Below, piece by piece: positions 1-7,383 of a stretch of DNA of 19,080 nt (position 1 is the stretch's first letter; each line of letters begins with the position of its first letter). The position numbers and the translations under genes are program-made. The notes under the pieces were generated by a model that did no database searches, was not told the origin of the DNA, and was given only the letters and a program-made list of their open reading frames with translations. The stretch lies in assembly GCA_934196075.1 (NCBI GenBank), contig CAKPVW010000038.1:1-19080 (forward strand), read 5' to 3'. This DNA is from an uncultured Anaerovibrio sp. Its GTDB lineage: Bacteria; Bacillota; Negativicutes; Selenomonadales; Selenomonadaceae.

Positions 1-238
1 GAAAATGCAACTGCATTTTCTTACATTGGGGTTTCGACGAGGGTATCGATATAGTTCACCCCTTATAAGGAGCACTACATTTTGTTATTTATGAAGGGGC
101 AGGGCGCCGGACACCTCGTCATATAGCGCGAGCGTGCCGGGAAGGGTATTGCCATGCCTCAGTAAAGAGTAACATGATTTGCAAATCAAAATCTATAAAG
201 CTACGGGAAAAATAAAAATTATGCTTTATTTTAGACAC
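1..238. other. Noncoding, inverted-repeat-rich region (dispersed element copy A)
   Basis: No convincing gene lies here. The first 20 bases form a perfect hairpin (GAAAATGC, loop AACT, GCATTTTC), possibly a terminator of a gene left of the window. Positions 36-42 (GACGAGG) are exactly complementary to 114-120 (CCTCGTC), and inside them 59-64 (CCCCTT) is complementary to 94-99 (AAGGGG), so the stretch can fold as nested stems. A second possible stem is CCGG/CCGG around 107-140, and 176-187 (GATTTGCAAATC) is a palindrome. Positions 108-125 carry the core sequence shared with three other intergenic sites in the window. I do not recognise a known RNA family; GGTTTCGACGAGG resembles the start of a tmRNA but the rest of a tmRNA is absent. 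Confidence 0.4.
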
Positions 239-270
239 AAAAAAGGTCTTGCAGATTTCTCTACAAGACC
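239..270 (-). terminator. Intrinsic terminator after tRNA-Leu
   Basis: On the minus strand GGTCTTG (270-264) pairs with CAAGACC (251-245) and is followed by six T residues (244-239). It lies 11 bases beyond the CCA end of the tRNA-Leu gene, so it most likely ends that transcript. Confidence 0.85.
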
Positions 271-281
271 ATCATTCGCAA

Positions 282-369
282 TGGTGCCGAAGGCCGGACT
301 CGAACCGGCACGTAGGGTAACTACGCTTGATTTTGAGTCAAGTGCGTCTGCCAATTCCGCCACTTCGGC
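282..369 (-). tRNA. tRNA-Leu, anticodon CAA
   Basis: This is a class II tRNA with a long variable arm. The acceptor strands GCCGAAG and CTTCGGC pair fully, the T arm reads GGTTCGAGTCC, and the anticodon stem CTTGA/TCAAG encloses the loop CTCAAAA, giving anticodon CAA (reads UUG leucine codons). CCA is encoded (284-282). The gene has its own promoter and terminator and sits 96 bases downstream of paaK. Confidence 0.97.
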
Positions 370-411
370 AACTGTTGTCTTTGTTGACCTCTTGTGTCAA
401 ACAACAATCAT

Positions 412-440
412 ATATTACCATATGGGTACGAGCTTGTCAA
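412..440 (-). promoter_or_regulatory. Sigma-70-type promoter for tRNA-Leu
   Basis: A perfect -35 (TTGACA, 440-435) is followed by 17 bases and a -10 of TAATAT (417-412). The predicted start, about 405, is some 35 bases before the tRNA 5' end. No hairpin terminator separates this promoter from paaK upstream, so some read-through from paaK is also possible. Confidence 0.65.
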
Positions 441-465
441 CAAAAAATTTTATTTTTTTATTTTT

Positions 466-1701
466 TTATTCATAACGCTCATCAATTACCCGCTTGGTCT
501 TTTTCATGCTTCTAGGCAGCAAGCCGATTTCTACCACCTTTACCAGTGGTGTAAAGCCAATACGGCTCTTCACCTTAACCGCTACCCTATGAGCCATATC
601 CAGGAAGTCTACCATACCATTGGTTTCAACATAGATACGCATTGTATCCTTACCGTCCAAATGAGAAATACGAATCTGATACTCACTGGACAACTCTGGG
701 AATTCCTGCAAAATCTCCTCAATCTGCTTAGGGAATACATTAACGCCCTTAATCTTAATCATATCATCAGTACGTCCACCAATAACATCCAAACGTGGAT
801 ATTTACTGCCACATGGACATTCACCTGGAATAATACGAGAAATATCATGCGTTCTGTAGCGAATAAGAGGAGCCCCTTCCTTTACCAAAGTAGTAATAAC
901 AATTTCGCCCCATTCTCCATCAGCTACCGGTTCCAAAGTCACTGGATCAATTATCTCAATATATACATAATCATCCCAATAATGAATACCATTATCGTAT
1001 TTACAGCTGATACCAATACCTGGTCCATAAATTTCAGTCAAACCATAAATATCATAAAGCTCAATTCCCAGTTCCTTGGAAATGCGATCACGCATTTTCT
1101 GCCCCCAGCGCTCAGAGCCAATAACGCCCTTGCGAAGATACAGCTTATCTGCCACACCACGCTTCTGAATTTCCTCAGCCAAGAGCAATGCATAGGAGGA
1201 GGTAGCACAGAGAACTGTACTCTTCATGTCCTGCATCATCTGCAGCTGTTTATCAGTATTACCTGGCCCCATAGGCACGGTCATAGCGCCAAGCTTCTCA
1301 GCACCAGCCTGAAAACCTATACCTGCGGTCCAAAGGCCATAACCTGCTGTAATCTGAATTCTATCCTTATCTGTAATGCCTGCCATAGCATAACAGCGAG
1401 CAAACATAGCAGCCCAATCCTCCACATCCTTACGGGTATAAGGAATAATAACCGGCAGACCAGTAGTACCGGAAGAAGAATGAATTCTTACAATCTCCTC
1501 CTCTGGCACTGTCATCAGTCCCAAGGGATAAGCATCCCGCAAGTCATTTTTTTCAGAAAATGGCAGCTTGTAAAAGTCCTCGGCGCTGGTAATATTTTCA
1601 ATACCAGCCTCCTCCAATTTTTTGCCATAAAAGCTTTCTGCCTTAACCAAGGCATGAATACGATTATTGACCAGCTTGATTTGTTCCTGTGAAATCTCCA
1701 T
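466..1701 (-). CDS. paaK: Phenylacetate-CoA ligase family protein (PaaK-like)
   Basis: An adenylate-forming enzyme of 411 residues, slightly shorter than typical PaaK (about 430). It activates phenylacetate or a related aryl-acetate to its CoA thioester through an acyl-AMP intermediate in the cytoplasm. Visible motifs are the phosphate-binding SSSGTTG (residues 75-81), YGLTE (219-223), the RYRTHD region (281-286), GRTDDMIKIKG (309-319) at the hinge to the C-terminal domain, and a lysine-rich end near residue 402 where the catalytic lysine is expected. The start is an ATG with an AGGAAAGGG ribosome site upstream. It is the last gene after iorA and iorB (43-base gap), which make aryl-acetyl-CoA from aryl-pyruvates. 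Together they suggest aromatic amino acid catabolism; the direction of the ligase step in vivo cannot be read from sequence. Confidence 0.92.
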   Translation of the reverse strand: MEISQEQIKLVNNRIHALVKAESFYGKKLEEAGIENITSAEDFYKLPFSEKNDLRDAYPLGLMTVPEEEIVRIHSSSGTTGLPVIIPYTRKDVEDWAAMFARCYAMAGITDKDRIQITAGYGLWTAGIGFQAGAEKLGAMTVPMGPGNTDKQLQMMQDMKSTVLCATSSYALLLAEEIQKRGVADKLYLRKGVIGSERWGQKMRDRISKELGIELYDIYGLTEIYGPGIGISCKYDNGIHYWDDYVYIEIIDPVTLEPVADGEWGEIVITTLVKEGAPLIRYRTHDISRIIPGECPCGSKYPRLDVIGGRTDDMIKIKGVNVFPKQIEEILQEFPELSSEYQIRISHLDGKDTMRIYVETNGMVDFLDMAHRVAVKVKSRIGFTPLVKVVEIGLLPRSMKKTKRVIDERYE

Positions 1702-1744
1702 CGCACATTTCCCTTTCCTTACTTAATGTATTTTTAGCCTAGGA

Positions 1745-2326
1745 TTACTTCAGCTTGGCAGCATAATCCAAAGCACTAAAGTTAAGCTGATGAAATTTAG
1801 GTAGCACCTTCTGCAGTACCGTCTGACGAATATTTTCTATAGTAAGTCCCAGCTCACCACTAGCCGCCGCAGCCCCCAAAAGCAGCAGGTTGACGATTTT
1901 GGCAGAGCCCAGTTCCTGACAAGCTTTGTCTGTATCAACCACCATCAATCTATCCACAACCGAATGAAGATATTGAACCATTTCATCCCCGTTGTAGTTA
2001 GAGCCAGCCAGCGCCGCTGTAACAGGCATTACGGCTCGCTTGCTAACCACAACCAAACCTCCCTCACGGAGATATGGCAACATACGAACTGTTTCTCCCG
2101 GCTCAAAGCCCAGAATAATATCTGCTGTCCCCTTGGCAATCATAGGACACACAGCATCCTCACCTATACGAATATGGCTAAATACAGAGCCGCCTCTCTG
2201 AGCCATACCAATGGTCTCAGCACTTTTTACCGCCATCCCCTGAGCCATAGCCGCAGCAGAAATCAACTTGGACGCTAGAATGGTCCCCTGACCACCTACA
2301 CCACACAAAACAATATTTTTACTCAT
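1745..2326 (-). CDS. iorB: Indolepyruvate:ferredoxin oxidoreductase, beta subunit
   Basis: This 193-residue protein is the small, gamma-domain subunit of the thiamine-diphosphate enzyme that oxidatively decarboxylates aryl-pyruvates (indolepyruvate, phenylpyruvate, hydroxyphenylpyruvate) to aryl-acetyl-CoA, reducing ferredoxin. The N-terminus has the nucleotide-binding-like glycine pattern GVGGQG (residues 9-14) and the family segment GMAQRGGSV (about 40-48). Length is normal for IorB. Its ATG follows the iorA stop by one base, and the GGAGGA ribosome site lies within the last iorA codons, so translation of the two subunits is probably coupled. Confidence 0.95.
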   Translation of the reverse strand: MSKNIVLCGVGGQGTILASKLISAAAMAQGMAVKSAETIGMAQRGGSVFSHIRIGEDAVCPMIAKGTADIILGFEPGETVRMLPYLREGGLVVVSKRAVMPVTAALAGSNYNGDEMVQYLHSVVDRLMVVDTDKACQELGSAKIVNLLLLGAAAASGELGLTIENIRQTVLQKVLPKFHQLNFSALDYAAKLK

Positions 2327-2327
2327 A

Positions 2328-4151
2328 TCAGCATCCTCCTATGGCCTCAAAGGGACAAATCTGACTGCACAGACCACAGCCGGTACAGAGACTAGCATCA
2401 ATTGTCACCAGTCCATTGTGAATAATCAGGCCTGGACACCCTATTTCTCTAATACATTTGCGGCAGCTGATACACTTATCTCTATCCACAGCCATCTTGC
2501 CCTCTGGCTTGGTAATGGCTATACATGGATATTTGAAGATAATCGCCTTCACACCAGACAGCCCTGCCATCTTTTTCACCACTTCAATTGACTTGTCCAA
2601 ATCAAGAGGATTAACAGTTTCCACAGCAGTAACACCAATCCCCTTTAAAACAGCTTCAATATTCACCTTGGCAACCACTTCACCCATCATGGTGTGACCA
2701 GTACCAGGATGAGGCTGATGACCTGTCATAGCTGTGGTGGAATTATCCAATACAATCAGGGTCATCTCTGCCTGATTGTAAACAGCATTCACCACACTTG
2801 GAATAGCCGCTGCAAAGAAGGTGGAATCCCCTACAAAGGCAAAACAACTAGTATCAGGCTCTATATGTCCTACCCCCTGGGCAATCCCCAGACCAGCCCC
2901 CATGCAAAGACAGGTATCTACCATATCCAAAGGCATAGCATTGCCCATAGTATAACAGCCAATATCACCACAGAAAATTGTCTTTCTCCCCTGCATAGCC
3001 TTTTTCACGGCATAGAAGGAAGCACGATGTGGACAACCAGCACACAGTACAGGAGGCCTTACGGGCAGCTCTGGCATTGACATGGCATCGCCCTCTGCAG
3101 TTATTTCTGCGACTAGCTTTTGACCAGTAAATTCTGCAATATTTTCCAGAACACTATCCATAGTATTTTCTCCGGAATTTTTCACATGATGAGTCAACTT
3201 GCCCAAAATCTTCACTGGCAACTGATATTTACCAGCAATATATACTAGTTCCCGCTCTATAACCGGATCCAGTTCCTCAATACACAATACCTCATCCAAG
3301 CCAGTAAGGAACTCCACCGCCAGCTGTTCTGGGAATGGATGTGGTGTAGATACCTTCAGCTCCCGCAGCTGTCCTAACTTAGCCATAGCCTCTGCTACAT
3401 AGGTATAGCTAAAACCTCCAGTAGCGATTCCCTTTTTAGGAACCATACAATCCTTCTCAGCAGGAATCAGCATATTTCTCTCATATTTGGAAAATACCTG
3501 AGATAGCTCCTCATTTCTAGCCTCAATATTGATATGAGCCTGATAACTCAGCTTGGGAAAGATGACCCATCTCTTGGTATCTTTCACAAAGCCCTCTGGC
3601 TCTACATTTTTGTACTCATTTAAATCCTTGACCTGGATAGATGCATAGCCGTGGGAAACTCTGGTGGTACTACGGAAGAATACTGGTGTACCGTATTTTT
3701 CAGAATATTCAAAGGCATCCTGAACCATATCATATGCTTCCTGTACCGTAGATGGATCAAAACATGGCAGCTTGGAGAATCTGGCAAAATGTCTGGTGTC
3801 CTGTTCCGTCTGAGAAGAAATCGGACCTGGGTCATCTGCCACTAATATCACCATACCTCCCTTGACTCCGATATACTCTAAGCTCATAAGAGGATCTGCG
3901 GCCACATTCAATCCAACCTGCTTCATTGTCACCATAGTGCGTGCTCCTGTGTAAGCAGCACCAGCTCCTACCTCCATAGCAGATTTTTCATTTACAGACC
4001 ATTCTACATATGTATTATTACCTCTGTTTTTAGCAATGGTTTCTAAAACCTCTGTGGATGGTGTCCCTGGATAACCTGCTACCAGCCTTACACCAGCTGC
4101 CAAGGCCCCTAGAGCAATAGCTTGATTGCCCATCAAAAATTCCTGATGCAT
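2328..4151 (-). CDS. iorA: Indolepyruvate:ferredoxin oxidoreductase, alpha subunit
   Basis: The 607-residue large subunit of the aryl-pyruvate:ferredoxin oxidoreductase. The N-terminal pyrimidine-binding domain begins with GNQAIALGA and AGYPGTPSTE; the central-to-C-terminal thiamine-diphosphate domain contains CAGCPHR and GDIGCYTMG; the end is a two-cluster ferredoxin domain with cysteines at about 560, 563, 566, 572 and 589, 592, 595, 599 for two [4Fe-4S] centres. I place the start at ATG 4151 because it has an AGGAGAG site eight bases upstream and gives the usual N-terminus; an upstream in-frame start at 4205 would add 18 atypical residues. It precedes iorB by one base and lies 31 bases after the acyltransferase gene. 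Confidence 0.96.
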   Translation of the reverse strand: MHQEFLMGNQAIALGALAAGVRLVAGYPGTPSTEVLETIAKNRGNNTYVEWSVNEKSAMEVGAGAAYTGARTMVTMKQVGLNVAADPLMSLEYIGVKGGMVILVADDPGPISSQTEQDTRHFARFSKLPCFDPSTVQEAYDMVQDAFEYSEKYGTPVFFRSTTRVSHGYASIQVKDLNEYKNVEPEGFVKDTKRWVIFPKLSYQAHINIEARNEELSQVFSKYERNMLIPAEKDCMVPKKGIATGGFSYTYVAEAMAKLGQLRELKVSTPHPFPEQLAVEFLTGLDEVLCIEELDPVIERELVYIAGKYQLPVKILGKLTHHVKNSGENTMDSVLENIAEFTGQKLVAEITAEGDAMSMPELPVRPPVLCAGCPHRASFYAVKKAMQGRKTIFCGDIGCYTMGNAMPLDMVDTCLCMGAGLGIAQGVGHIEPDTSCFAFVGDSTFFAAAIPSVVNAVYNQAEMTLIVLDNSTTAMTGHQPHPGTGHTMMGEVVAKVNIEAVLKGIGVTAVETVNPLDLDKSIEVVKKMAGLSGVKAIIFKYPCIAITKPEGKMAVDRDKCISCRKCIREIGCPGLIIHNGLVTIDASLCTGCGLCSQICPFEAIGGC

Positions 4152-4182
4152 TGTCTCTCTCCTATTCTCGTATATACACAAA

Positions 4183-5304
4183 CTACTTCTTTTTATTGAT
4201 ACCAATGGTCAATTGATTTATCATAGGCCATCTCTCTCCCAGATGACGCATAGCCACTGCTGCCAGCATGGTAACAACCACCACTGCTGCATAAAACCCC
4301 AAGGCAATAGGCGCAGTCATAATTCTGCCTGTACCAGTCAGCGCCAAGCTCAAATAAGTAATAGCCACGGGGTGGGCCAGATAAACAAAATAAGAATGAC
4401 GGCCCAAAGCGGATAAAATAGGCCGCAGTCCATCAGGCAAACGCCAAATGGTAAAGATAGCAAAGAAAAACAAACTTGCTCCCAATGTATAGAAAATACC
4501 CGCAGGACAAAGTTGTTGCGCAGTATTGATACCCTCCAGGGGAGTATATCCCTTGGTGAAAATCAACCAATAATAATAACCTAAAAGCCCTGCCAGAGTC
4601 AGCCAGAAAAAGCCCACAATCCTGCCCCGATAATCTGACATAAACTTCATAAACCAATCAATATGCACCGCCAGATAACCGCCCAGCACAAAAATAAAAA
4701 TATAATGCATTACCCAGTAATTCAAGCGGTAATCTATCAAGGAGCGCAACAGAAAATTATCTACGCCAGCAGAATTCAGCACAAAACATGACCAATAATC
4801 AAAGGCTATTTGAAATACCAATAAAGCCCCCATACAAAGCCAATTCATACGACGTATTAGCCATACCCATATAGGCATCATCAGGTAAAACCACAAAAGA
4901 ATTACCATAAAATACAATTGATATCCTGCTGTGCCAAAAACCATGCTAAAAAGTATGTAAAACGGGCTAAGAACACTCGTATCTCCCCACAAGGCAGCAT
5001 AATGAATAAGATAAAACAGAGACCAGATTATATATGGCACCAATACGGTGTTCATACGGCGCCTAAGAAAGCTTTTATAATCAAATGGCTTGCTCATATC
5101 CAGATTATAAAACATGCCAAAAGCCGAAATGAAAAAGAAAATCGGTACACTGAATCTAGTAACAACCTCAAACAATGCCACCAGATGCATATTGGCTGCT
5201 GCATTGGCCAGATATTGCGAACCAGTATGGATGCCAACCACCCCCAGCATGGAAATACCTCTTATATATTCTATGGCCGGCAGCCGCGGTTTTTTATTTG
5301 TCAA
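4183..5304 (-). CDS. Membrane acyltransferase, acyltransferase-3 family
   Basis: A polytopic membrane protein of about 373 residues with roughly ten hydrophobic segments, matching the acyltransferase-3 (OafA/WecH-like) family that O-acylates sugars or cell-envelope components. Family features are the N-terminal RGISMLGVVGIH (histidine at residue 26, the likely catalytic residue), followed by RFSVPIFFFISAFG, then RRRMNTVLVPYIIWS. The substrate cannot be told. I choose the TTG at 5304 since GGGAG lies eight bases before it; an upstream TTG at 5319 would overlap that ribosome site. It is first in a probable unit with iorA-iorB-paaK, though a functional link to keto acid oxidation is not obvious. 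Confidence 0.85.
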   Translation of the reverse strand: MTNKKPRLPAIEYIRGISMLGVVGIHTGSQYLANAAANMHLVALFEVVTRFSVPIFFFISAFGMFYNLDMSKPFDYKSFLRRRMNTVLVPYIIWSLFYLIHYAALWGDTSVLSPFYILFSMVFGTAGYQLYFMVILLWFYLMMPIWVWLIRRMNWLCMGALLVFQIAFDYWSCFVLNSAGVDNFLLRSLIDYRLNYWVMHYIFIFVLGGYLAVHIDWFMKFMSDYRGRIVGFFWLTLAGLLGYYYWLIFTKGYTPLEGINTAQQLCPAGIFYTLGASLFFFAIFTIWRLPDGLRPILSALGRHSYFVYLAHPVAITYLSLALTGTGRIMTAPIALGFYAAVVVVTMLAAVAMRHLGERWPMINQLTIGINKKK

Positions 5305-5334
5305 AAAATCATCTCCCAAACAGATTTAGTCAAT

Positions 5335-5363
5335 ATTATAGCACAATATTCCAGCCCTGACAC
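5335..5363 (-). promoter_or_regulatory. Promoter for the acyltransferase-iorAB-paaK unit
   Basis: A perfect TATAAT (5340-5335) is spaced 17 bases from GTGTCA (5363-5358, four of six consensus bases). The start would be near 5328, about 24 bases before the TTG start codon. No terminator hairpin is visible between here and paaK, so it could drive all four genes. Confidence 0.6.
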
Positions 5364-5384
5364 ACATTTGTCAAAAATAAGCAT

Positions 5385-5418
5385 AAAAAAAGCCATCCAG
5401 TACCAACTAGACGGCTTT
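5385..5418 (-). terminator. Intrinsic terminator after tRNA-Pro
   Basis: On the minus strand AAAGCCGTCT pairs (with one G-U) with the GGATGGCTTT segment and runs into seven T residues (5391-5385). It lies 13 bases past the tRNA-Pro CCA end. Confidence 0.85.
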
Positions 5419-5431
5419 GGGGTTACAAAAA

Positions 5432-5508
5432 TGGTCGGAACGACGGGATTTGAACCCACGACCTCTTCCACCCCAAGGAAGCGCGCTACCAAACTGCGCT
5501 ACGTCCCG
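5432..5508 (-). tRNA. tRNA-Pro, anticodon TGG
   Basis: The acceptor strands CGGGACG and CGTTCCG pair (one G-U), the T arm reads GGGTTCAAATCCC, and the stem CTTCC/GGAAG encloses TTGGGGT, giving anticodon TGG. CCA is encoded (5434-5432). It has its own terminator downstream and a promoter overlapping the region just after the adenosyltransferase gene. Confidence 0.97.
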
Positions 5509-5518
5509 AACATTACAT

Positions 5519-5547
5519 ATGTTACTACATTTTTTTACGATTGTAAA
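5519..5547 (-). promoter_or_regulatory. Promoter for tRNA-Pro
   Basis: TTTACA (5547-5542, five of six) is spaced 17 bases from TAACAT (5524-5519, four of six). The expected start is within a few bases of the tRNA 5' end. Confidence 0.5.
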
Positions 5548-5554
5548 GGAATTT

Positions 5555-6055
5555 TTAACGATTCTCTTCCAAACGCATCAGCATAAAGCAGAAGTCTGAC
5601 AAACGGTTCAGGAAGATACGATCCTCGTCTGGAACGACCTCATTTTTAGCCAAGTCCCACATGACACGCTCAGCACGACGGGCAACCGTTCTAGCCAAAT
5701 CAAGGCAAGCGCCACCCTTCGTTTCACCAGGAATAAGAAATTCGTGGGTTGGATGAAGCTGTTCTTCGATTTTATCAATCATTTTTTCCAGATAAACTAC
5801 ATGATCATGAGTAATCTGTGGCTCATAATTATTAATGCTGGCAAAATCAGTCATCAATAGACCGTTCAACTTCTGAATCTTGAGGATGCACTCCCTTACC
5901 TCCTCATTCTGACAGAAGGCTCTAGCCATACCCAAAGCAGAACCAAATTCGTCCAAGGCACCATATGCCTTTACACGCCATGAATTCTTAGCAATACGCT
6001 GACCTGTAAACAGGTCGGTCATACCCTTATCGCCTCTTGCAGTATATAAGCTCAT
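5555..6055 (-). CDS. pduO: Cob(I)alamin adenosyltransferase, PduO type
   Basis: A 166-residue cytoplasmic enzyme that transfers the adenosyl group of ATP to cob(I)alamin to form adenosylcobalamin. It shows the PduO-family N-terminal ATP site TARGDKGMTDLFTG (residues 5-18), the segment YGALDEFGSALG, and the C-terminal RTVARRAERVMW and LNRLSDFCFML helices; it is not the CobA/BtuR P-loop type. The start ATG at 6055 follows a GGGGGAAG ribosome site; an upstream in-frame ATG at 6079 would place that site inside the gene. It lies 81 bases downstream of ndk with a possible nested hairpin between. No cobalamin riboswitch is visible. No B12-dependent enzyme is in the window. Confidence 0.93.
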   Translation of the reverse strand: MSLYTARGDKGMTDLFTGQRIAKNSWRVKAYGALDEFGSALGMARAFCQNEEVRECILKIQKLNGLLMTDFASINNYEPQITHDHVVYLEKMIDKIEEQLHPTHEFLIPGETKGGACLDLARTVARRAERVMWDLAKNEVVPDEDRIFLNRLSDFCFMLMRLEENR

Positions 6056-6085
6056 TACACTTCCCCCTTTTATCCCCATGCAGCC

Positions 6086-6134
6086 CTCTGTCTAGGACTA
6101 TTATGGGTAACCTTTTACCTCACCTGATACAGAG
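6086..6134 (-). other. Nested inverted repeat between ndk and pduO
   Basis: CTCTGT (6086-6091) pairs with ACAGAG (6129-6134), and inside it GGTAA (6106-6110) pairs with TTACC (6115-6119) around a four-base loop. There is no T-run, so it is not a classical terminator. Possible RNA processing or regulatory structure before pduO; function unknown. Confidence 0.3.
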
Positions 6135-6136
6135 TA

Positions 6137-6553
6137 TTAGTCAAAAATCTCTGCGGCATTGAAGAAAATAGAAATCTCTCTTTTGGCATTCTCTGGCGAA
6201 TCAGAGGCATGAACCGCATTGCGGCTGCCACTAGCTGCATAAAGCTTGCGAATAGTACCTTCAGCAGCCTGTGCAGGATTGGTTTTGCCATTTATAGCTC
6301 TTACATTGGCTATAGCACCCTCTCCCCGAAGCACCATGGCAACGATAGGTCCAGAAGTCATAAATCCCATCAGATCATCATAATAATCACGACCGATATG
6401 CTCTTCATAATGCTTGGATGCCAGCTTCTCATCCATCTTCAGCATTTTCATAGCCAAGATTTCCAGACCCTTTTCCTCATAAATCTTGATAATATCGCCA
6501 ATATGCTTTGCTCTTACAGCATCGGGCTTAATCAGCACCAAAGTTTTTTCCAT
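6137..6553 (-). CDS. ndk: Nucleoside diphosphate kinase
   Basis: A 138-residue cytoplasmic enzyme that moves the gamma phosphate from ATP to nucleoside diphosphates through a phosphohistidine. It begins with the family signature EKTLVLIKPDAV, and the active-site region reads NAVHASDSPENAKREI; the usual pattern is NxxHGSDS, so the glycine after the catalytic histidine is alanine here, a mild variant. Length is normal (about 140). The start is ATG 6553, with GAGAGG nine bases upstream; an earlier in-frame start would add 15 unusual residues. Upstream 128 bases separate it from the carbonic-anhydrase-like gene; I see no confident promoter there. Confidence 0.97.
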   Translation of the reverse strand: MEKTLVLIKPDAVRAKHIGDIIKIYEEKGLEILAMKMLKMDEKLASKHYEEHIGRDYYDDLMGFMTSGPIVAMVLRGEGAIANVRAINGKTNPAQAAEGTIRKLYAASGSRNAVHASDSPENAKREISIFFNAAEIFD

Positions 6554-6681
6554 TTCATTAACCTCTCTTTTTGACTTTACAAGCAGCCATATTAACACTG
6601 CCTGCCTCCGTCCTGTAATTGTATAATTCTACACAAATTATAAATTTCCTGCTTGGAAGCAAAAAATCATACAACAAATTT

Positions 6682-7227
6682 TTATTTTTCTGCCTTCTCC
6701 TGAGCAGCATATTCTGCCAACTCCTTGGCATAAATCTGTCCCAAACGATAATAATTCTCTGTAGATGCCTTCAATGCCTCCAGCTCATCCTCCCGCAGCT
6801 CTCGGATAATTTTGGCAGGGTTGCCATAGACTAGGCAGCCAGAAGGTATTTTTTTGTGCTGGGCAATAAAAGTATCTGCACCAATAACACAGTTATCTCC
6901 AATCTCAGAATAACCTATCAAAACACTACCCATACCGATGAGGCAGTTACTGCCTACCTTACTGCAATGCACCACGGCATTGTGACCAATAGTTACATGA
7001 TCTCCAATAATAGTTGGAGCATCGCTCATAGTATGAATTGTCGCATTGTCCTGCACATTGGTATGCTTACCAATAACAACACTGTTTACATCACCTCGAA
7101 CAACTGAGCCAAACCAAATATTAGTACCAGCTCCTATCTTCACATCTCCAACTACGGAAGCTGTTGGAGCAATAAAAGCATCCTCTGCCACCTCAGGCAT
7201 CTGACCCTTATATGGAAAAACAGCCAT
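6682..7227 (-). CDS. Gamma-carbonic anhydrase-like hexapeptide-repeat protein
   Basis: A 181-residue left-handed beta-helix protein of the gamma-carbonic anhydrase/YrdA group, usually a trimer with a metal between subunits. Hexapeptide repeats run from about residue 20 to 135 (for example GDVKIGAGTNIW, PTIIGDHVTIGHNAVVH, SKVGSNCLIGMGSVLIG, SEIGDNCVIGADTFI). The RGD in VVRGDVNSV and the histidines in the TIHT and GHNAVVH segments fit the metal site. A helical C-terminal tail follows. The ATG at 7227 has AGGGGTGA upstream. Whether it hydrates CO2 or has another role cannot be told; many homologues have no proven activity. Confidence 0.9.
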   Translation of the reverse strand: MAVFPYKGQMPEVAEDAFIAPTASVVGDVKIGAGTNIWFGSVVRGDVNSVVIGKHTNVQDNATIHTMSDAPTIIGDHVTIGHNAVVHCSKVGSNCLIGMGSVLIGYSEIGDNCVIGADTFIAQHKKIPSGCLVYGNPAKIIRELREDELEALKASTENYYRLGQIYAKELAEYAAQEKAEK

Positions 7228-7383
7228 TGCAATTCACCCCTTAATTAAATTTACGGCGATATAACCGCCATAAAACATAAATGAAAATTTTTCACATAAC
7301 ATATTTTTCGACAAAACTCTTTTAATTCCTGCTTTTGGTGATAAATAAATATAAAATAATTTTTAGGCCCTTACAGCAAATTC

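Noticed and set aside
21..60. Resemblance of GGGGTTTCGACGAGG to the 5' end of tmRNA
   Set aside because: No tag reading frame, no tRNA-like 3' end with CCA and no further tmRNA conserved parts follow in the next 220 bases.
394..1692. A long plus-strand open frame (432 codons)
   Set aside because: It is antisense to the well-supported paaK gene, its translation is rich in Asn, Ile, Thr and His without any family motif, and it has no ribosome site.
4918..5586. Plus-strand open frame of 222 codons
   Set aside because: It runs antisense to the acyltransferase and straight through the tRNA-Pro gene and its terminator.
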